This document shows, piece after piece, positions 1-6,932 of a DNA stretch of 7,853 nt (within the stretch, counting starts at the first letter, position 1; every line of letters starts with the position of its first letter). The stretch is from Acidobacteriota bacterium (GTDB lineage: Bacteria > Acidobacteriota > Vicinamibacteria > Vicinamibacterales > CAVVIG01). The translations under genes were made by a program, and so were the position numbers. The notes below the pieces were generated by a model. The model did not search any database, had not been told where the DNA came from, and saw nothing but the letters and a program-made list of their open reading frames with translations. The stretch is from NCBI GenBank assembly GCA_003222555.1, contig QHWL01000006.1, forward strand, positions 1,547-9,399, in the 5' to 3' direction.

Positions 1-231
1 TCCGCGACGCACATCTTCAACTTCCTCAACAAAGGAGCCCCGGCCGGGAGCCGTACGATCTCCGCAGACGCCGTCGCCTTCTCGAACGTGAATCTCGCGA
101 AGGGTTACGATTACAACGCCCTGATTCGGGCGACCGCAGAAGGTGCGAATGCGTACGATCCGCGGTACGGGAAGCCGGACCTTTTCCAGCCCGGACTCCA
201 CGGGCAGTTCAGCGTGAAATTCTTGTTCTAA
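1..231 (+). CDS. Outer-membrane TonB-dependent receptor (Oar-like), C-terminal fragment
   Basis: The window opens inside a gene; frame 1 reads 76 codons to a TAA stop at 229-231. The fragment has the make-up of the last strands of an outer-membrane beta-barrel: alternating polar and hydrophobic residues, an Asp-Pro-Arg-Tyr-Gly turn, and a final strand ending FSVKFLF. A terminal phenylalanine is the usual recognition feature for barrel insertion by the BAM machinery. The closing pattern (DPR-x-G, then a short strand ending in aromatic residues) resembles the C-termini of the large carboxypeptidase-regulatory/TonB receptors of Acidobacteriota, and a complete receptor of that type lies downstream on the same strand. 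That makes a tandem pair of receptors plausible. The N-terminal part, including any plug domain, is outside the window, so the exact receptor class is an inference and the substrate is unknown. Confidence 0.7.
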   Translation, partial: SATHIFNFLNKGAPAGSRTISADAVAFSNVNLAKGYDYNALIRATAEGANAYDPRYGKPDLFQPGLHGQFSVKFLF

Positions 232-257
232 TCGGCTCGTCGACGGCGCTTCGCTGA

Positions 258-287
258 AAAAGGGGGAGCCATTGTGGCCCCGCTTTT
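258..287 (+). terminator. Possible intrinsic terminator after the first receptor gene
   Basis: About 26 bases after the stop codon at 231 there is a hairpin. Bases 258-266 (AAAAGGGGG) pair with 278-287 across one bulged G at 282. Then, past an unpaired AG, CCA (269-271) pairs with TGG (275-277) around a TTG loop. The 3' arm ends in CTTTT, so the T tract is only four bases long and is itself part of the stem. Position and strand fit termination of the upstream receptor transcript. The bulges and short T run make this a moderate call. Confidence 0.4.
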
Positions 288-566
288 ACCAGAACCAGGG
301 TCAATGGACGCGACGCCCTCGGCATTCCGAGGAGACTCGGCTGGATCGCGCTTGCCGCTGCGGCGCTCGCAGCTTTTGTCGTTGTGCTTGGCAGAGGCGT
401 GCAGTTTTAGGAAACTGGTGATCCCATTTTGTGAGGTAAGCAATAGCACCCGTAGGGGATTGGAGATACCATTGGTCTGCTGCCCCACAAGCCACGCGAG
501 ACAGAGGACGTTTACGGCCGGCCGTACGCGCCGAGCGAAACCTCAGCGTCCGACTCTGGTCAAACT

Positions 567-581
567 GCCGCGTTCCGCGGC
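567..581 (+). promoter_or_regulatory. Perfect GC-rich hairpin in the likely leader of the receptor gene
   Basis: GCCGCG at 567-572 and CGCGGC at 576-581 pair perfectly around the triloop TTC. The hairpin lies about 40 bases upstream of the Shine-Dalgarno sequence of the receptor gene and is not followed by a T tract, so it is not an intrinsic terminator. It may be a leader-stabilising or protein-binding element. A chance hairpin in GC-rich DNA cannot be excluded. Confidence 0.25.
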
Positions 582-620
582 GTGCGGCAACTTGACGCGT
601 GTCGCTTGTTTCATCGGTAC

Positions 621-624
621 GGAG
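621..624 (+). promoter_or_regulatory. Shine-Dalgarno site that sets the receptor start at 633
   Basis: GGAG lies 8 bases upstream of the ATG at 633, an ideal distance. The longer in-frame alternative, a GTG at 582, has no comparable site and would place 17 charged or polar residues ahead of an otherwise standard signal peptide. The site therefore decides the start. Confidence 0.7.
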
Positions 625-632
625 ACCGTTTG

Positions 633-3572
633 ATGTCGAATTTCAAGTGGCCGCTCGCCGCCTGTCTCTTGCTGCTCTTGTGCTCAACCTTCTCGAGTTC
701 CGTCCTTGCTCAAACGACGACAGCGGTACTGGAGGGGACGGCGACCGATACTACCGGCGCGCTACTGCGGGGCGTGACCGTCCAGGCGAAGGGCGATACC
801 GCCGACCGCACCGTCGTGACCGACTCACGAGGGTTTTATCGCGTGGCCGCCCTGCCGGCTGGTCTGTATTCGCTCACGGCCGCGTTGAGTGGTTTCCAGA
901 CCACCATACTCAAAGACATCGTGCTTCCCGTGGATCGAACCGTCGCGCTCGACGTGCGGATGGATGTCGCCAGCCGCGCCGAGGCCGTCACGGTCGTGGC
1001 CGCGGCGCCATCGCTCGACACCACGACTTCGTCGACCAGTGCGATCGTTGACGCGAGGACGATTGACTCAATCCCGTTGAACGGCCGCAACTATCTCGAT
1101 TTGATGCTCTTGCTGCCGGGCGTGGCGGTGAACGAATCTGCCCCGTCGAGTCTGTCGAGTCGGGACACGCGGGGAAGCGTTTTTGGAGAGCGCGCCGGCA
1201 ATACCGCGTTCCTGATTGACGGCGTCGAGAACACGGACGACTTTCATGGCGGTGTCTTTCAGGCCTTTACCCAGGACGCCGTCCAGGAATTCGAAGTCAT
1301 CGAGGCCGGGTACAAGGCCGAGTTCGGCCGCGGCTCAGGCGGAATCGTCAACGTGTTGACGAAGAACGGCGGCTCTACCATCTCGGGTTCAGGGTTCTTC
1401 TTCTTGCGCAACGACGCACTGGATGCTTCGAGCGTGGCAGGCGCCAAGCCGCCCGCGCTATCGCGCTACAACTGGGGAGCGACGATCGGAGGGCCTGTCA
1501 CCACGGATCGCTCCTGGTTTTTCGGCTCGCTCGAGCAGGTGAGGGAGACACGACAGGCGCTCTTCCCTCCCAATATCCCAGATACCTTGAAGGCGAGCGA
1601 AGACTTTTCGCGCACTCCCGAGACGATTAACTATCGCACCTTCGGCAAGTACAACCGGCGCGTGACCCCGAGCCAGGATTTCAGAGGCGAACTGAGCTGG
1701 ACGCGCCTCGACCTGCACAATGAGCTGGCCAGCGCGCTGGCTCTTCCCAGCGCCAGCACCAACAACATGACCAACACGGTGTTCGGCACCGTGGCCTTGA
1801 CGTCGATCTTCAGTCCCCAGGTGCTGCTCGAAAGCACGTTTGGCGTCCGGGGACAGAACTTCGGTCAAAACCAGCAGGCAGCCCTCGACCGAACCTTCAA
1901 CCTCACGTTTGCCGACGACGGCAGCGGGTTCGATTTCGGTCCGCCGATCGGCAGCGTTCAGACGCTTTCCCAGCGCTATTACACGGTGCGAGAAGTCCTG
2001 AGCACGTTTCGCAGCCGGCACTCGGCGAAGACGGGACTCGAGGTGATGAGAACGACCGTCGACGGCGTCAACGGGCAAGGGCTCCTTGACGTGATCTATA
2101 CGACCCGGCCGTCGTTTCAGCTATACGGCCTGGACTCGTTCCAGATTCCGCAGGGGATCACCTTCGTAAATCCCGGCGACAATCAGACCAGGCTTCGCAA
2201 TAACGGACTCAGCGTATTCGGGCAGGATGACTGGCGCGTCTCGAACCGGGTCACCCTGAACCTGGGGCTCCGCTACGATTACGACTCGCAATTCGGCGAT
2301 GCCAACAACCTGGCGCCCCGCCTCGGGGCGGTCTGGACGCCGGACGACAAGACCGCCGTTCGGGCGAACTGGGGCATTTTTTACGATCGATATCGGCTGG
2401 GCGTGGCCCAGGCCGTGCCCGAGCTTGGCGGCTTCAACGGGAGAATAAACGTCGAGACGGACTATCCCCGGCTCGCGCTGGATGCGATTTCGCGCCCTCC
2501 GGGCAGCCTTGGGCGAATGGCCCGTACGTTGGGCCCGGCCTTCCTGAACACGGCCCTCGGCATTCCCGCCGGGACGCTAGTGACGGCCAACAACGTGCAG
2601 TCGCTCACGGGGATGACGCCGGCTCAATTCCTGACAACTGTGAACGGATTCCTCACCGGATTGGGGCTGCCGTTCGTCCCCGTCGATTTCTCGCCCTGGA
2701 CGGGATATCTGCGCCAGAACCTGAGCACGAACTATCGCGATCAGATTACGGTCGCCAGACCGTTCAAAACGCCGTACAACAACACCGTGACGGTCGGCAT
2801 TCAGAGGCAGCTCGCGCCCAGCTTCTCGGCCGGTGCGACTTACATCCACCGCAAGATCGAGAATATTCTCGGGGTCCGCATTCCCAATCTCGCCCGGGCA
2901 TCTCGGGACGTCGGTGTGGCGGTGACGACCGACGGCGGTCCTGTCATCCGGAGCTATGGTCCGTTCTACGACGGCAGGTATGACGGCCTCGTCGTGACGG
3001 CCGACAAGCGGTTCGGACGGCGCTACCAGGTTCAGGCCAACTACGTGTACGCGCGGAGCACGGATGACTTGCTCAACTCGAATTTGGGGCTGGGGATCGC
3101 GGCCCAGGGTGGCGGCGCCCTCCCGACCGACAACCTCAATCTCGAGTTCGATCGGGGCAACTCCGATCTGTTCGTGCCGCACGCGTTCGTGGCGTCCGGC
3201 ATGGTGTCGCTGCCGCTCAATGTGTGGATCAGCGGAGTGGTCCGGGCCACGAGCGGCGTTTTCTTTTCGGCCGCCGGCGCCTCGATTGACTATGACGGGG
3301 ATGGCATCTCGTCGACGCGGCCGCGCGATACAACACGGAACCAGTTCCGCGGGTCGGCGACCACCAATGTCGACCTGCGCGTCGAGAAGCGCTTTACGAT
3401 CGGGCGGTACACGGCGGCGGGGCTGGTGGAGGCGTTCAATATCACAAACGCCATCAATCCGAAGTTGATCGATAACTTCTACCAGAACGGCGCGCCCGGT
3501 CCGAACTTCGGCGCAGTGAAGGTGCCGTTGTCAGGGCGAGAGGCACAGATCGGCCTTCGGTTGCGGTTCTGA
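633..3572 (+). CDS. TonB-dependent outer-membrane receptor with carboxypeptidase-regulatory-like domain (Oar-like), 979 aa
   Basis: This is a complete outer-membrane receptor, expected to move an unidentified substrate into the periplasm using TonB energy. Residues 1-26 form a signal peptide (Lys5, a leucine-rich core, cleavage after VLA before Gln27). Residues about 30-110 fit a carboxypeptidase-regulatory-like beta-sandwich (VLEGTATDTTGALLRGVTV, then TDSRGFYRVAALPAGLYSL). Residues about 125-245 are the plug, with SIPLNGRNYLDLMLLLPGV, FLIDGVEN and the conserved FGRGSGGIVNVLTKNG segment. The rest is a large barrel of paired amphipathic strands ending GLRLRF, with a terminal Phe. A DYDGDG loop at 886-891 followed by RP and RN resembles conserved late-barrel loops of this family and could bind calcium (inference). 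A length near 1000 residues is normal for the class. It lies downstream of another receptor end on the same strand and is convergent with the sulfatase gene. No SusD-like partner is present, so a sugar substrate should not be assumed. Confidence 0.92.
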   Translation: MSNFKWPLAACLLLLLCSTFSSSVLAQTTTAVLEGTATDTTGALLRGVTVQAKGDTADRTVVTDSRGFYRVAALPAGLYSLTAALSGFQTTILKDIVLPVDRTVALDVRMDVASRAEAVTVVAAAPSLDTTTSSTSAIVDARTIDSIPLNGRNYLDLMLLLPGVAVNESAPSSLSSRDTRGSVFGERAGNTAFLIDGVENTDDFHGGVFQAFTQDAVQEFEVIEAGYKAEFGRGSGGIVNVLTKNGGSTISGSGFFFLRNDALDASSVAGAKPPALSRYNWGATIGGPVTTDRSWFFGSLEQVRETRQALFPPNIPDTLKASEDFSRTPETINYRTFGKYNRRVTPSQDFRGELSWTRLDLHNELASALALPSASTNNMTNTVFGTVALTSIFSPQVLLESTFGVRGQNFGQNQQAALDRTFNLTFADDGSGFDFGPPIGSVQTLSQRYYTVREVLSTFRSRHSAKTGLEVMRTTVDGVNGQGLLDVIYTTRPSFQLYGLDSFQIPQGITFVNPGDNQTRLRNNGLSVFGQDDWRVSNRVTLNLGLRYDYDSQFGDANNLAPRLGAVWTPDDKTAVRANWGIFYDRYRLGVAQAVPELGGFNGRINVETDYPRLALDAISRPPGSLGRMARTLGPAFLNTALGIPAGTLVTANNVQSLTGMTPAQFLTTVNGFLTGLGLPFVPVDFSPWTGYLRQNLSTNYRDQITVARPFKTPYNNTVTVGIQRQLAPSFSAGATYIHRKIENILGVRIPNLARASRDVGVAVTTDGGPVIRSYGPFYDGRYDGLVVTADKRFGRRYQVQANYVYARSTDDLLNSNLGLGIAAQGGGALPTDNLNLEFDRGNSDLFVPHAFVASGMVSLPLNVWISGVVRATSGVFFSAAGASIDYDGDGISSTRPRDTTRNQFRGSATTNVDLRVEKRFTIGRYTAAGLVEAFNITNAINPKLIDNFYQNGAPGPNFGAVKVPLSGREAQIGLRLRF

Positions 3573-3593
3573 CGGGAGGACGTTTCACCTATT

Positions 3594-3683
3594 TCACGAA
3601 GGCACGAAGCGGCACGAAGAACACGAAATGCTTTTGTACAAAATCATTCTTCGTGATCTTCGGGGTTCTTCGTGCCTTCGTGA
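3594..3683. repeat. Long inverted repeat of CACGAAG words between convergent genes
   Basis: The left arm (3594-3627) and right arm (3650-3683) form a near-continuous stem. The outer 16 bases (TCACGAAGGCACGAAG) pair perfectly with 3668-3683. After a 6-base imperfect stretch, 3616-3627 pairs with 3650-3661 with one mismatch. About 29 of 34 positions are Watson-Crick pairs. Each arm carries four copies, some degenerate, of the same seven-base word: CACGAAG begins at 3595, 3603, 3613 and 3622, with CTTCGTG/CTTCGGG on the other side. The centre holds the 12-base palindrome TTTTGTACAAAA (3632-3643). The element lies 22 bases after the receptor stop and 7 bases after the sulfatase stop, where it could end transcription from both sides. 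Neither flank has a T run, so it is not a textbook intrinsic terminator. Similar word-based repeats are scattered in many environmental genomes (recollection, not checked). Confidence 0.85.
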
Positions 3684-3690
3684 CAACCCG

Positions 3691-5904
3691 CTAGCGCCGC
3701 CCCGCTGCCCTTGACTCGCCGAACGCGCGCCGTGCTTCCGCGCGGACGGCATCGGCCTGTTGTCGGTTGCCGAACGCCGTCAACAGGCGCGCGGCAAGGG
3801 CGTAGGCGTCGGGCGTCGGCGTCATCCGCATCAGGTCGGCGATAACCCGGGTGGCATCGTCGGGGCGGCCCGTCGTGTGATAGAGCGTGGCCAGGCCAGC
3901 CAGTGCGCGCGTGTTCTGCGGAAAATTGTGAAGCTCCTCGAGGAACTGCGCTTCGGCTTCCGGAAACCGCTCGAGCCGGGCCAGGGTGTCGCCAGCGTAG
4001 AAATGCAAATCGGGAATCTGCCGCCCTTTGGATTGACGGAGTTCCGCATTCGCCTGCTCGAAGAACGGCAGGGCGTCGGCGTATCGGGCCTGGTCGTACA
4101 AGAGGCGCGCGTCGATGTAGGCGGGCATCGGCAGGGCCGGGTCGGCCTGGTGCGCGAGCTCGGCTTCGTCGCGCGCGACGGCGGGCTCGTGCCGTGTCAA
4201 GGCGATGTTCGCGAGCACTTCGTGCGCCGATGCACGCAATCGTCCGTCGTGCTCGTCCGCCACGCTCGCGGCCAGCTCCGCGTACCGGCGCGCCTCCTCC
4301 ACCTTGCGAACCTTGAGCAGCGCGTTTGCCGCGGCGATGTAGCCGTTGGCGTCCGACGGTCTCAGCTCGATGAAATGTTTGTACGCGTCGATCGCCTGGT
4401 TCCACCGATCGGCGCGGATGGCGAAGACGGCAAGCTGGTCCCAGACGCCGGCGAGTTCGGGCTCGTTGCGAAGAATCTGGCGTAGGAGGCCAACGGCCTG
4501 CGGCCACTTGTGCACGCCTGCCAGGTCGACGGCGGAGCGGTACCGCTCGACAATCTCGCGCTTGTCTTTCGGATCAGGCAGCTGGCTGCCCGGATCGGTC
4601 ACGACGTCGGTCAGACCGCTGACGTAGCCGAGCGTCTGGAGGCGCTCGCGTGCGTCGGCCGACGGACTGCCTGGCGACCCCATCGGCGTGTCCCCCACGA
4701 GCCGTTCGAGCACGCTCCGTAACGCCTGTCGCGCATCGTCTGCTTTGCCGGGATCTTCCGCGAGGTTCTCCTGTTCTCCGGGATCGCGCTGCAGATCGTA
4801 CAGCTCTTCGCGCGGCGCCCTGATGTAGTGGTAGCGGCCGTCAGAGAGAGAGGTCAGCTCGCTCCAACCGAAATGATAGCGGGCGTAGAGCGCCTCGGAA
4901 TAGATCGTCCGGTCCTGCAAACGGCCGGTCCCGTCGAGAAGCGGCTTCAGCGATCGACCGCGGAGATTGCCCGGGACTGGCGCCCTGACGAGATCCAGCA
5001 CGGTCGGGACCAGGTCGAGATGCTGCACCAGATCGCTGACGCGCCGTCCCGCGCCCGTGGCTCCGGCCTGCTTGATGATGAGCGGCACGTGGACCGCTTC
5101 CTCGTACACGAACAGCCCATGTTCCTGCTCGCCGTGATCTCCCAGGCCTTCGCCGTGGTCTGACAGCAGCACGATCGTGGAGCGGTCGTAAAGCTGGTGC
5201 GTCTTGAGATATCGGACCAGGCGGCCGACGATCTCGTCCGCGTATGCGATCTGGGCATCGTAGGGGGCGAATTCGGCGAATCGGACGGCCGGGGCGTAGG
5301 GTTTGTGCGGCTCGTACAGATGCAGGAACAGGAACGCGCGCGAAGAGCCGAGGCTGTCGAGCCAATGTTCGGCGATGACTTCCGAGTCGGAGCCGTCGCG
5401 CTTCACCTGGCCGACCAACCGCTCGGGCGAGCTCGGGGGCATCTCCCCGTCGAAGAAGTCGAACCCCTGGCTGATGCCGGTTTCCTTGCGCAGCACGTAC
5501 GCCGACACGATGCCGCCAGTCGCATAGCCGCGTTCGCGCAGCATCTGCGGCAGCACGCGTTCGCTCGCCTTGATGACGAACCCGAGATTGTCGCGCACGC
5601 CTGTCTCGAAGGGCAGCCGTCCCGACAGTAACGACGCGTGTGCGGGCAGGGTTTGTGGCGAGTGTGAATAGGCGCGCTCGAACACGACTCCGTCGTGCGC
5701 CAGCGCGTCAATGGCGGGTGTGCGTACCTTCCGGTATCCGTACACCGGCAAATGGTCGGCCCTGAGCGTATCGATCGAGATGACGACGATCGGACCGTTG
5801 ACCGGCGCCGACGCGCGCGCGTAGCGCCATCCGCCGACGGCCGCAAGCCCCGTCCCGAGGGCGGCGAGAATCAGGATGAAGGTGAAACGAAGCGGACGGG
5901 CCAC
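3691..5904 (-). CDS. Membrane-anchored sulfatase-superfamily hydrolase/transferase with C-terminal TPR repeats, 737 aa
   Basis: This is an alkaline-phosphatase-superfamily (sulfatase-fold) enzyme expected to cleave or transfer sulfate or phosphate esters. Residues 6-26 are one hydrophobic segment after Arg2 and Arg6, probably a signal anchor that places the rest in the periplasm. The catalytic domain (about 38-400) shows ISIDTLRADH with Asp45 and Asp50, the nucleophile loop PQTLPAHASLLSG with Thr85, HLYEPHKPY with His195 and His200, and LLSDHGEGLGDHGEQEHG with Asp249, His250, His257 and His262. The canonical sulfatase motif C/S-x-P-x-R is here T-L-P-A-H, so formylglycine formation is not expected. 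Residues about 450-725 are TPR-like helical pairs, suggesting protein-protein contact. The start is GTG at 5902-5904, with a weak AGG 5 bases ahead, 26 bases after the stop of the upstream TPR gene, so the two are probably co-transcribed. The true substrate is unknown, and 'sulfatase' is a fold name here. Confidence 0.88.
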   Translation of the reverse strand: MARPLRFTFILILAALGTGLAAVGGWRYARASAPVNGPIVVISIDTLRADHLPVYGYRKVRTPAIDALAHDGVVFERAYSHSPQTLPAHASLLSGRLPFETGVRDNLGFVIKASERVLPQMLRERGYATGGIVSAYVLRKETGISQGFDFFDGEMPPSSPERLVGQVKRDGSDSEVIAEHWLDSLGSSRAFLFLHLYEPHKPYAPAVRFAEFAPYDAQIAYADEIVGRLVRYLKTHQLYDRSTIVLLSDHGEGLGDHGEQEHGLFVYEEAVHVPLIIKQAGATGAGRRVSDLVQHLDLVPTVLDLVRAPVPGNLRGRSLKPLLDGTGRLQDRTIYSEALYARYHFGWSELTSLSDGRYHYIRAPREELYDLQRDPGEQENLAEDPGKADDARQALRSVLERLVGDTPMGSPGSPSADARERLQTLGYVSGLTDVVTDPGSQLPDPKDKREIVERYRSAVDLAGVHKWPQAVGLLRQILRNEPELAGVWDQLAVFAIRADRWNQAIDAYKHFIELRPSDANGYIAAANALLKVRKVEEARRYAELAASVADEHDGRLRASAHEVLANIALTRHEPAVARDEAELAHQADPALPMPAYIDARLLYDQARYADALPFFEQANAELRQSKGRQIPDLHFYAGDTLARLERFPEAEAQFLEELHNFPQNTRALAGLATLYHTTGRPDDATRVIADLMRMTPTPDAYALAARLLTAFGNRQQADAVRAEARRAFGESRAAGRR

Positions 5905-5930
5905 AAAGACCTAGAACTCGCACCCTGGGA

Positions 5931-6914
5931 TTACTTCTTGAGCTGATCGACCAACGCCTGCGACTGCACGGCTTCCGGCGATATCGGATCGACGGCCACG
6001 ACTTTCTCGAAGTACTGAATCGCGCCCGTCTTGTTCCCGTGGTCGAGCGCAGCCTTGCCGAGAGCGAACACCGGCTTCCCCCAATAGGGGTCCATTTCTG
6101 CGGCGCGTTCGTACGCCTTCGTCGCATCGTCGTTCTTGCCCCTGGCCGATTTCACCTCTCCGAGGTTGTAGAACACCTCCCTCGTCGCGTTGGCGGCGCG
6201 GGCGGCCTCGTCCAAAGCCTTCTCGGCGGCCTCGATGTCGCCTTTCTCGAGGTTCGTCATCCCGATGCCGATTTTCGCCTTGTCGCTGCCGGGATCGATC
6301 CTGAGCAACGCCTCGTACGCGCCGATCGCTTGATCGTAGACGGGTCTCGCGTCGGCTTTGCGATCCTGGGCGCTCAAGTCGTCCGCCTTGTTCCGATAGG
6401 CCTGGGCGATCTGCAGATTGATGACGCTCAGCGCCGGCGCCTTCGTCAGGATGGCTTGATACTTTTGAATCGCGTCGTCCCATCGCTTCGAGTTGTACAG
6501 CTGATCGGCTTCTTGAAGATCCGTCTGGAGATCTTTGGCGGCCAGGCCGCCGATGGCACTAGGCGGCGGTAGAGGCTTCTTTTGCAGCGTGAAGGTGAGC
6601 GCCGGCGCCCCGGCCGCCCGCACCTGCAACCGGCCGGACTCGGTCTCGAAGCCCGGCGCCCTTGCGACCAGAGTCCAGAAGCCGGAGCGCAGACCGATCA
6701 TCGCGAAACGGCCCTTGTCGTCGGTCGTCGCGGTGAGGCTTTTGGGCGACGCGTCAGGATTTTCAGCCGCGACGGTCGCGCCCTTGATCGGCTGCCCTCG
6801 CTCGTCTCTGACCACGCCGACGATGCGGCCGATCTGGGCGGCGACGGGGCCCGCCAGCACCGCAATGAGCACCGCGACAAGCGCACTGCGAAAAATGTCA
6901 TGGCGATGACGCAC
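5931..6914 (-). CDS. Secreted carboxypeptidase-regulatory-like domain plus TPR protein, 327 aa
   Basis: This is a periplasmic or envelope protein without a catalytic domain, probably a scaffold or interaction partner. From GTG at 6912-6914 the first 26 residues form a signal peptide (basic start RHRHDIFR, hydrophobic core, PVAA before Gln27). Residues about 28-98 form a carboxypeptidase-regulatory-like beta-sandwich (GRIVGVVRDERGQPIKGATV, then TDDKGRFAMIGLRSGFWTL). After a proline-rich linker (KKPLPPP), residues about 120-325 hold TPR-like units, including QLYNSKRWDDAIQKYQAIL, YDQAIGAYEALLRIDPGS, VFYNLGEVKSARGKNDDA and AIQYFEKVVAVDP. An in-frame ATG at 7007 would add 31 residues encoded by the GGGATT repeat, which hide the signal peptide, so I reject it. 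The gene lies 26 bases upstream of the sulfatase/TPR gene and probably shares its transcript. There is no clear Shine-Dalgarno site, and a TATACT box just upstream could give a leaderless message. Confidence 0.82.
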   Translation of the reverse strand: MRHRHDIFRSALVAVLIAVLAGPVAAQIGRIVGVVRDERGQPIKGATVAAENPDASPKSLTATTDDKGRFAMIGLRSGFWTLVARAPGFETESGRLQVRAAGAPALTFTLQKKPLPPPSAIGGLAAKDLQTDLQEADQLYNSKRWDDAIQKYQAILTKAPALSVINLQIAQAYRNKADDLSAQDRKADARPVYDQAIGAYEALLRIDPGSDKAKIGIGMTNLEKGDIEAAEKALDEAARAANATREVFYNLGEVKSARGKNDDATKAYERAAEMDPYWGKPVFALGKAALDHGNKTGAIQYFEKVVAVDPISPEAVQSQALVDQLKK

Positions 6915-6919
6915 GGTCC

Positions 6920-6925
6920 AGTATA
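6920..6925 (-). promoter_or_regulatory. Candidate -10 box TATACT ahead of the TPR/sulfatase pair
   Basis: On the minus strand TATACT (five of six matches to TATAAT) ends 5 bases before the GTG at 6914. A start point about 6 or 7 bases past the box would fall at or next to the GTG, giving a leaderless or nearly leaderless mRNA. No TTGACA-like -35 box is seen 16-18 bases upstream, where the repeat lies. The call rests on one hexamer. Confidence 0.35.
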
Positions 6926-6932
6926 GCTGGGA

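Larger units (their letters stand above)
288..632. other. Non-coding gap between two receptor genes
   Basis: I see no supported gene in this stretch. Open frames exist but lack convincing starts and protein-like composition. Two local structures stand out. One is a perfect hairpin at 567-581 (GCCGCG, loop TTC, CGCGGC). The other is a short frame ending in TAG at 408-410 that would encode a strongly hydrophobic tail (about GWIALAAAALAAFVVVLG) but has no ATG, GTG or TTG start in frame. No good sigma-70 promoter with both boxes was found, although a promoter for the downstream receptor is expected here. Confidence 0.5.

Noticed and set aside
381..409. TTGTGC and TTTTAG as a sigma-70 promoter, and a TGGCAG...TGC sigma-54-like site nearby
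   Set aside because: Each sigma-70 box matches at only about three of six bases, and the sigma-54 spacing between GG and GC is one base short.
592..620. TTGACG as a -35 box with a -10 near 615-620
   Set aside because: The -10 match (CGGTAC) is poor, and the start point would fall on or after the Shine-Dalgarno site needed for the ATG at 633.
582..632. Longer GTG start for the receptor, adding 17 residues
   Set aside because: It lacks a Shine-Dalgarno site and would put a charged extension before a standard signal peptide, whereas the ATG at 633 has GGAG at the ideal spacing.
1458..2078. Open frame of 206 codons antisense to the receptor
   Set aside because: The coding frame on the plus strand has clear receptor motifs throughout; the antisense frame has no recognisable motif.
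3595..3682. CRISPR-like array from the repeated CACGAAG words
   Set aside because: The units are only seven bases at irregular 8-10 base spacing without spacers, and they are inverted around a centre.
4841..5365. Open frame of 174 codons on the minus strand in another frame of the sulfatase gene
   Set aside because: It is an arginine/proline-rich shadow of a GC-rich gene with no domain signal and no start context.
5911..6483. Open frame of 190 codons overlapping the TPR gene
   Set aside because: Highly charged, low-complexity composition typical of an out-of-frame shadow; the in-frame product has TPR and beta-sandwich signatures.
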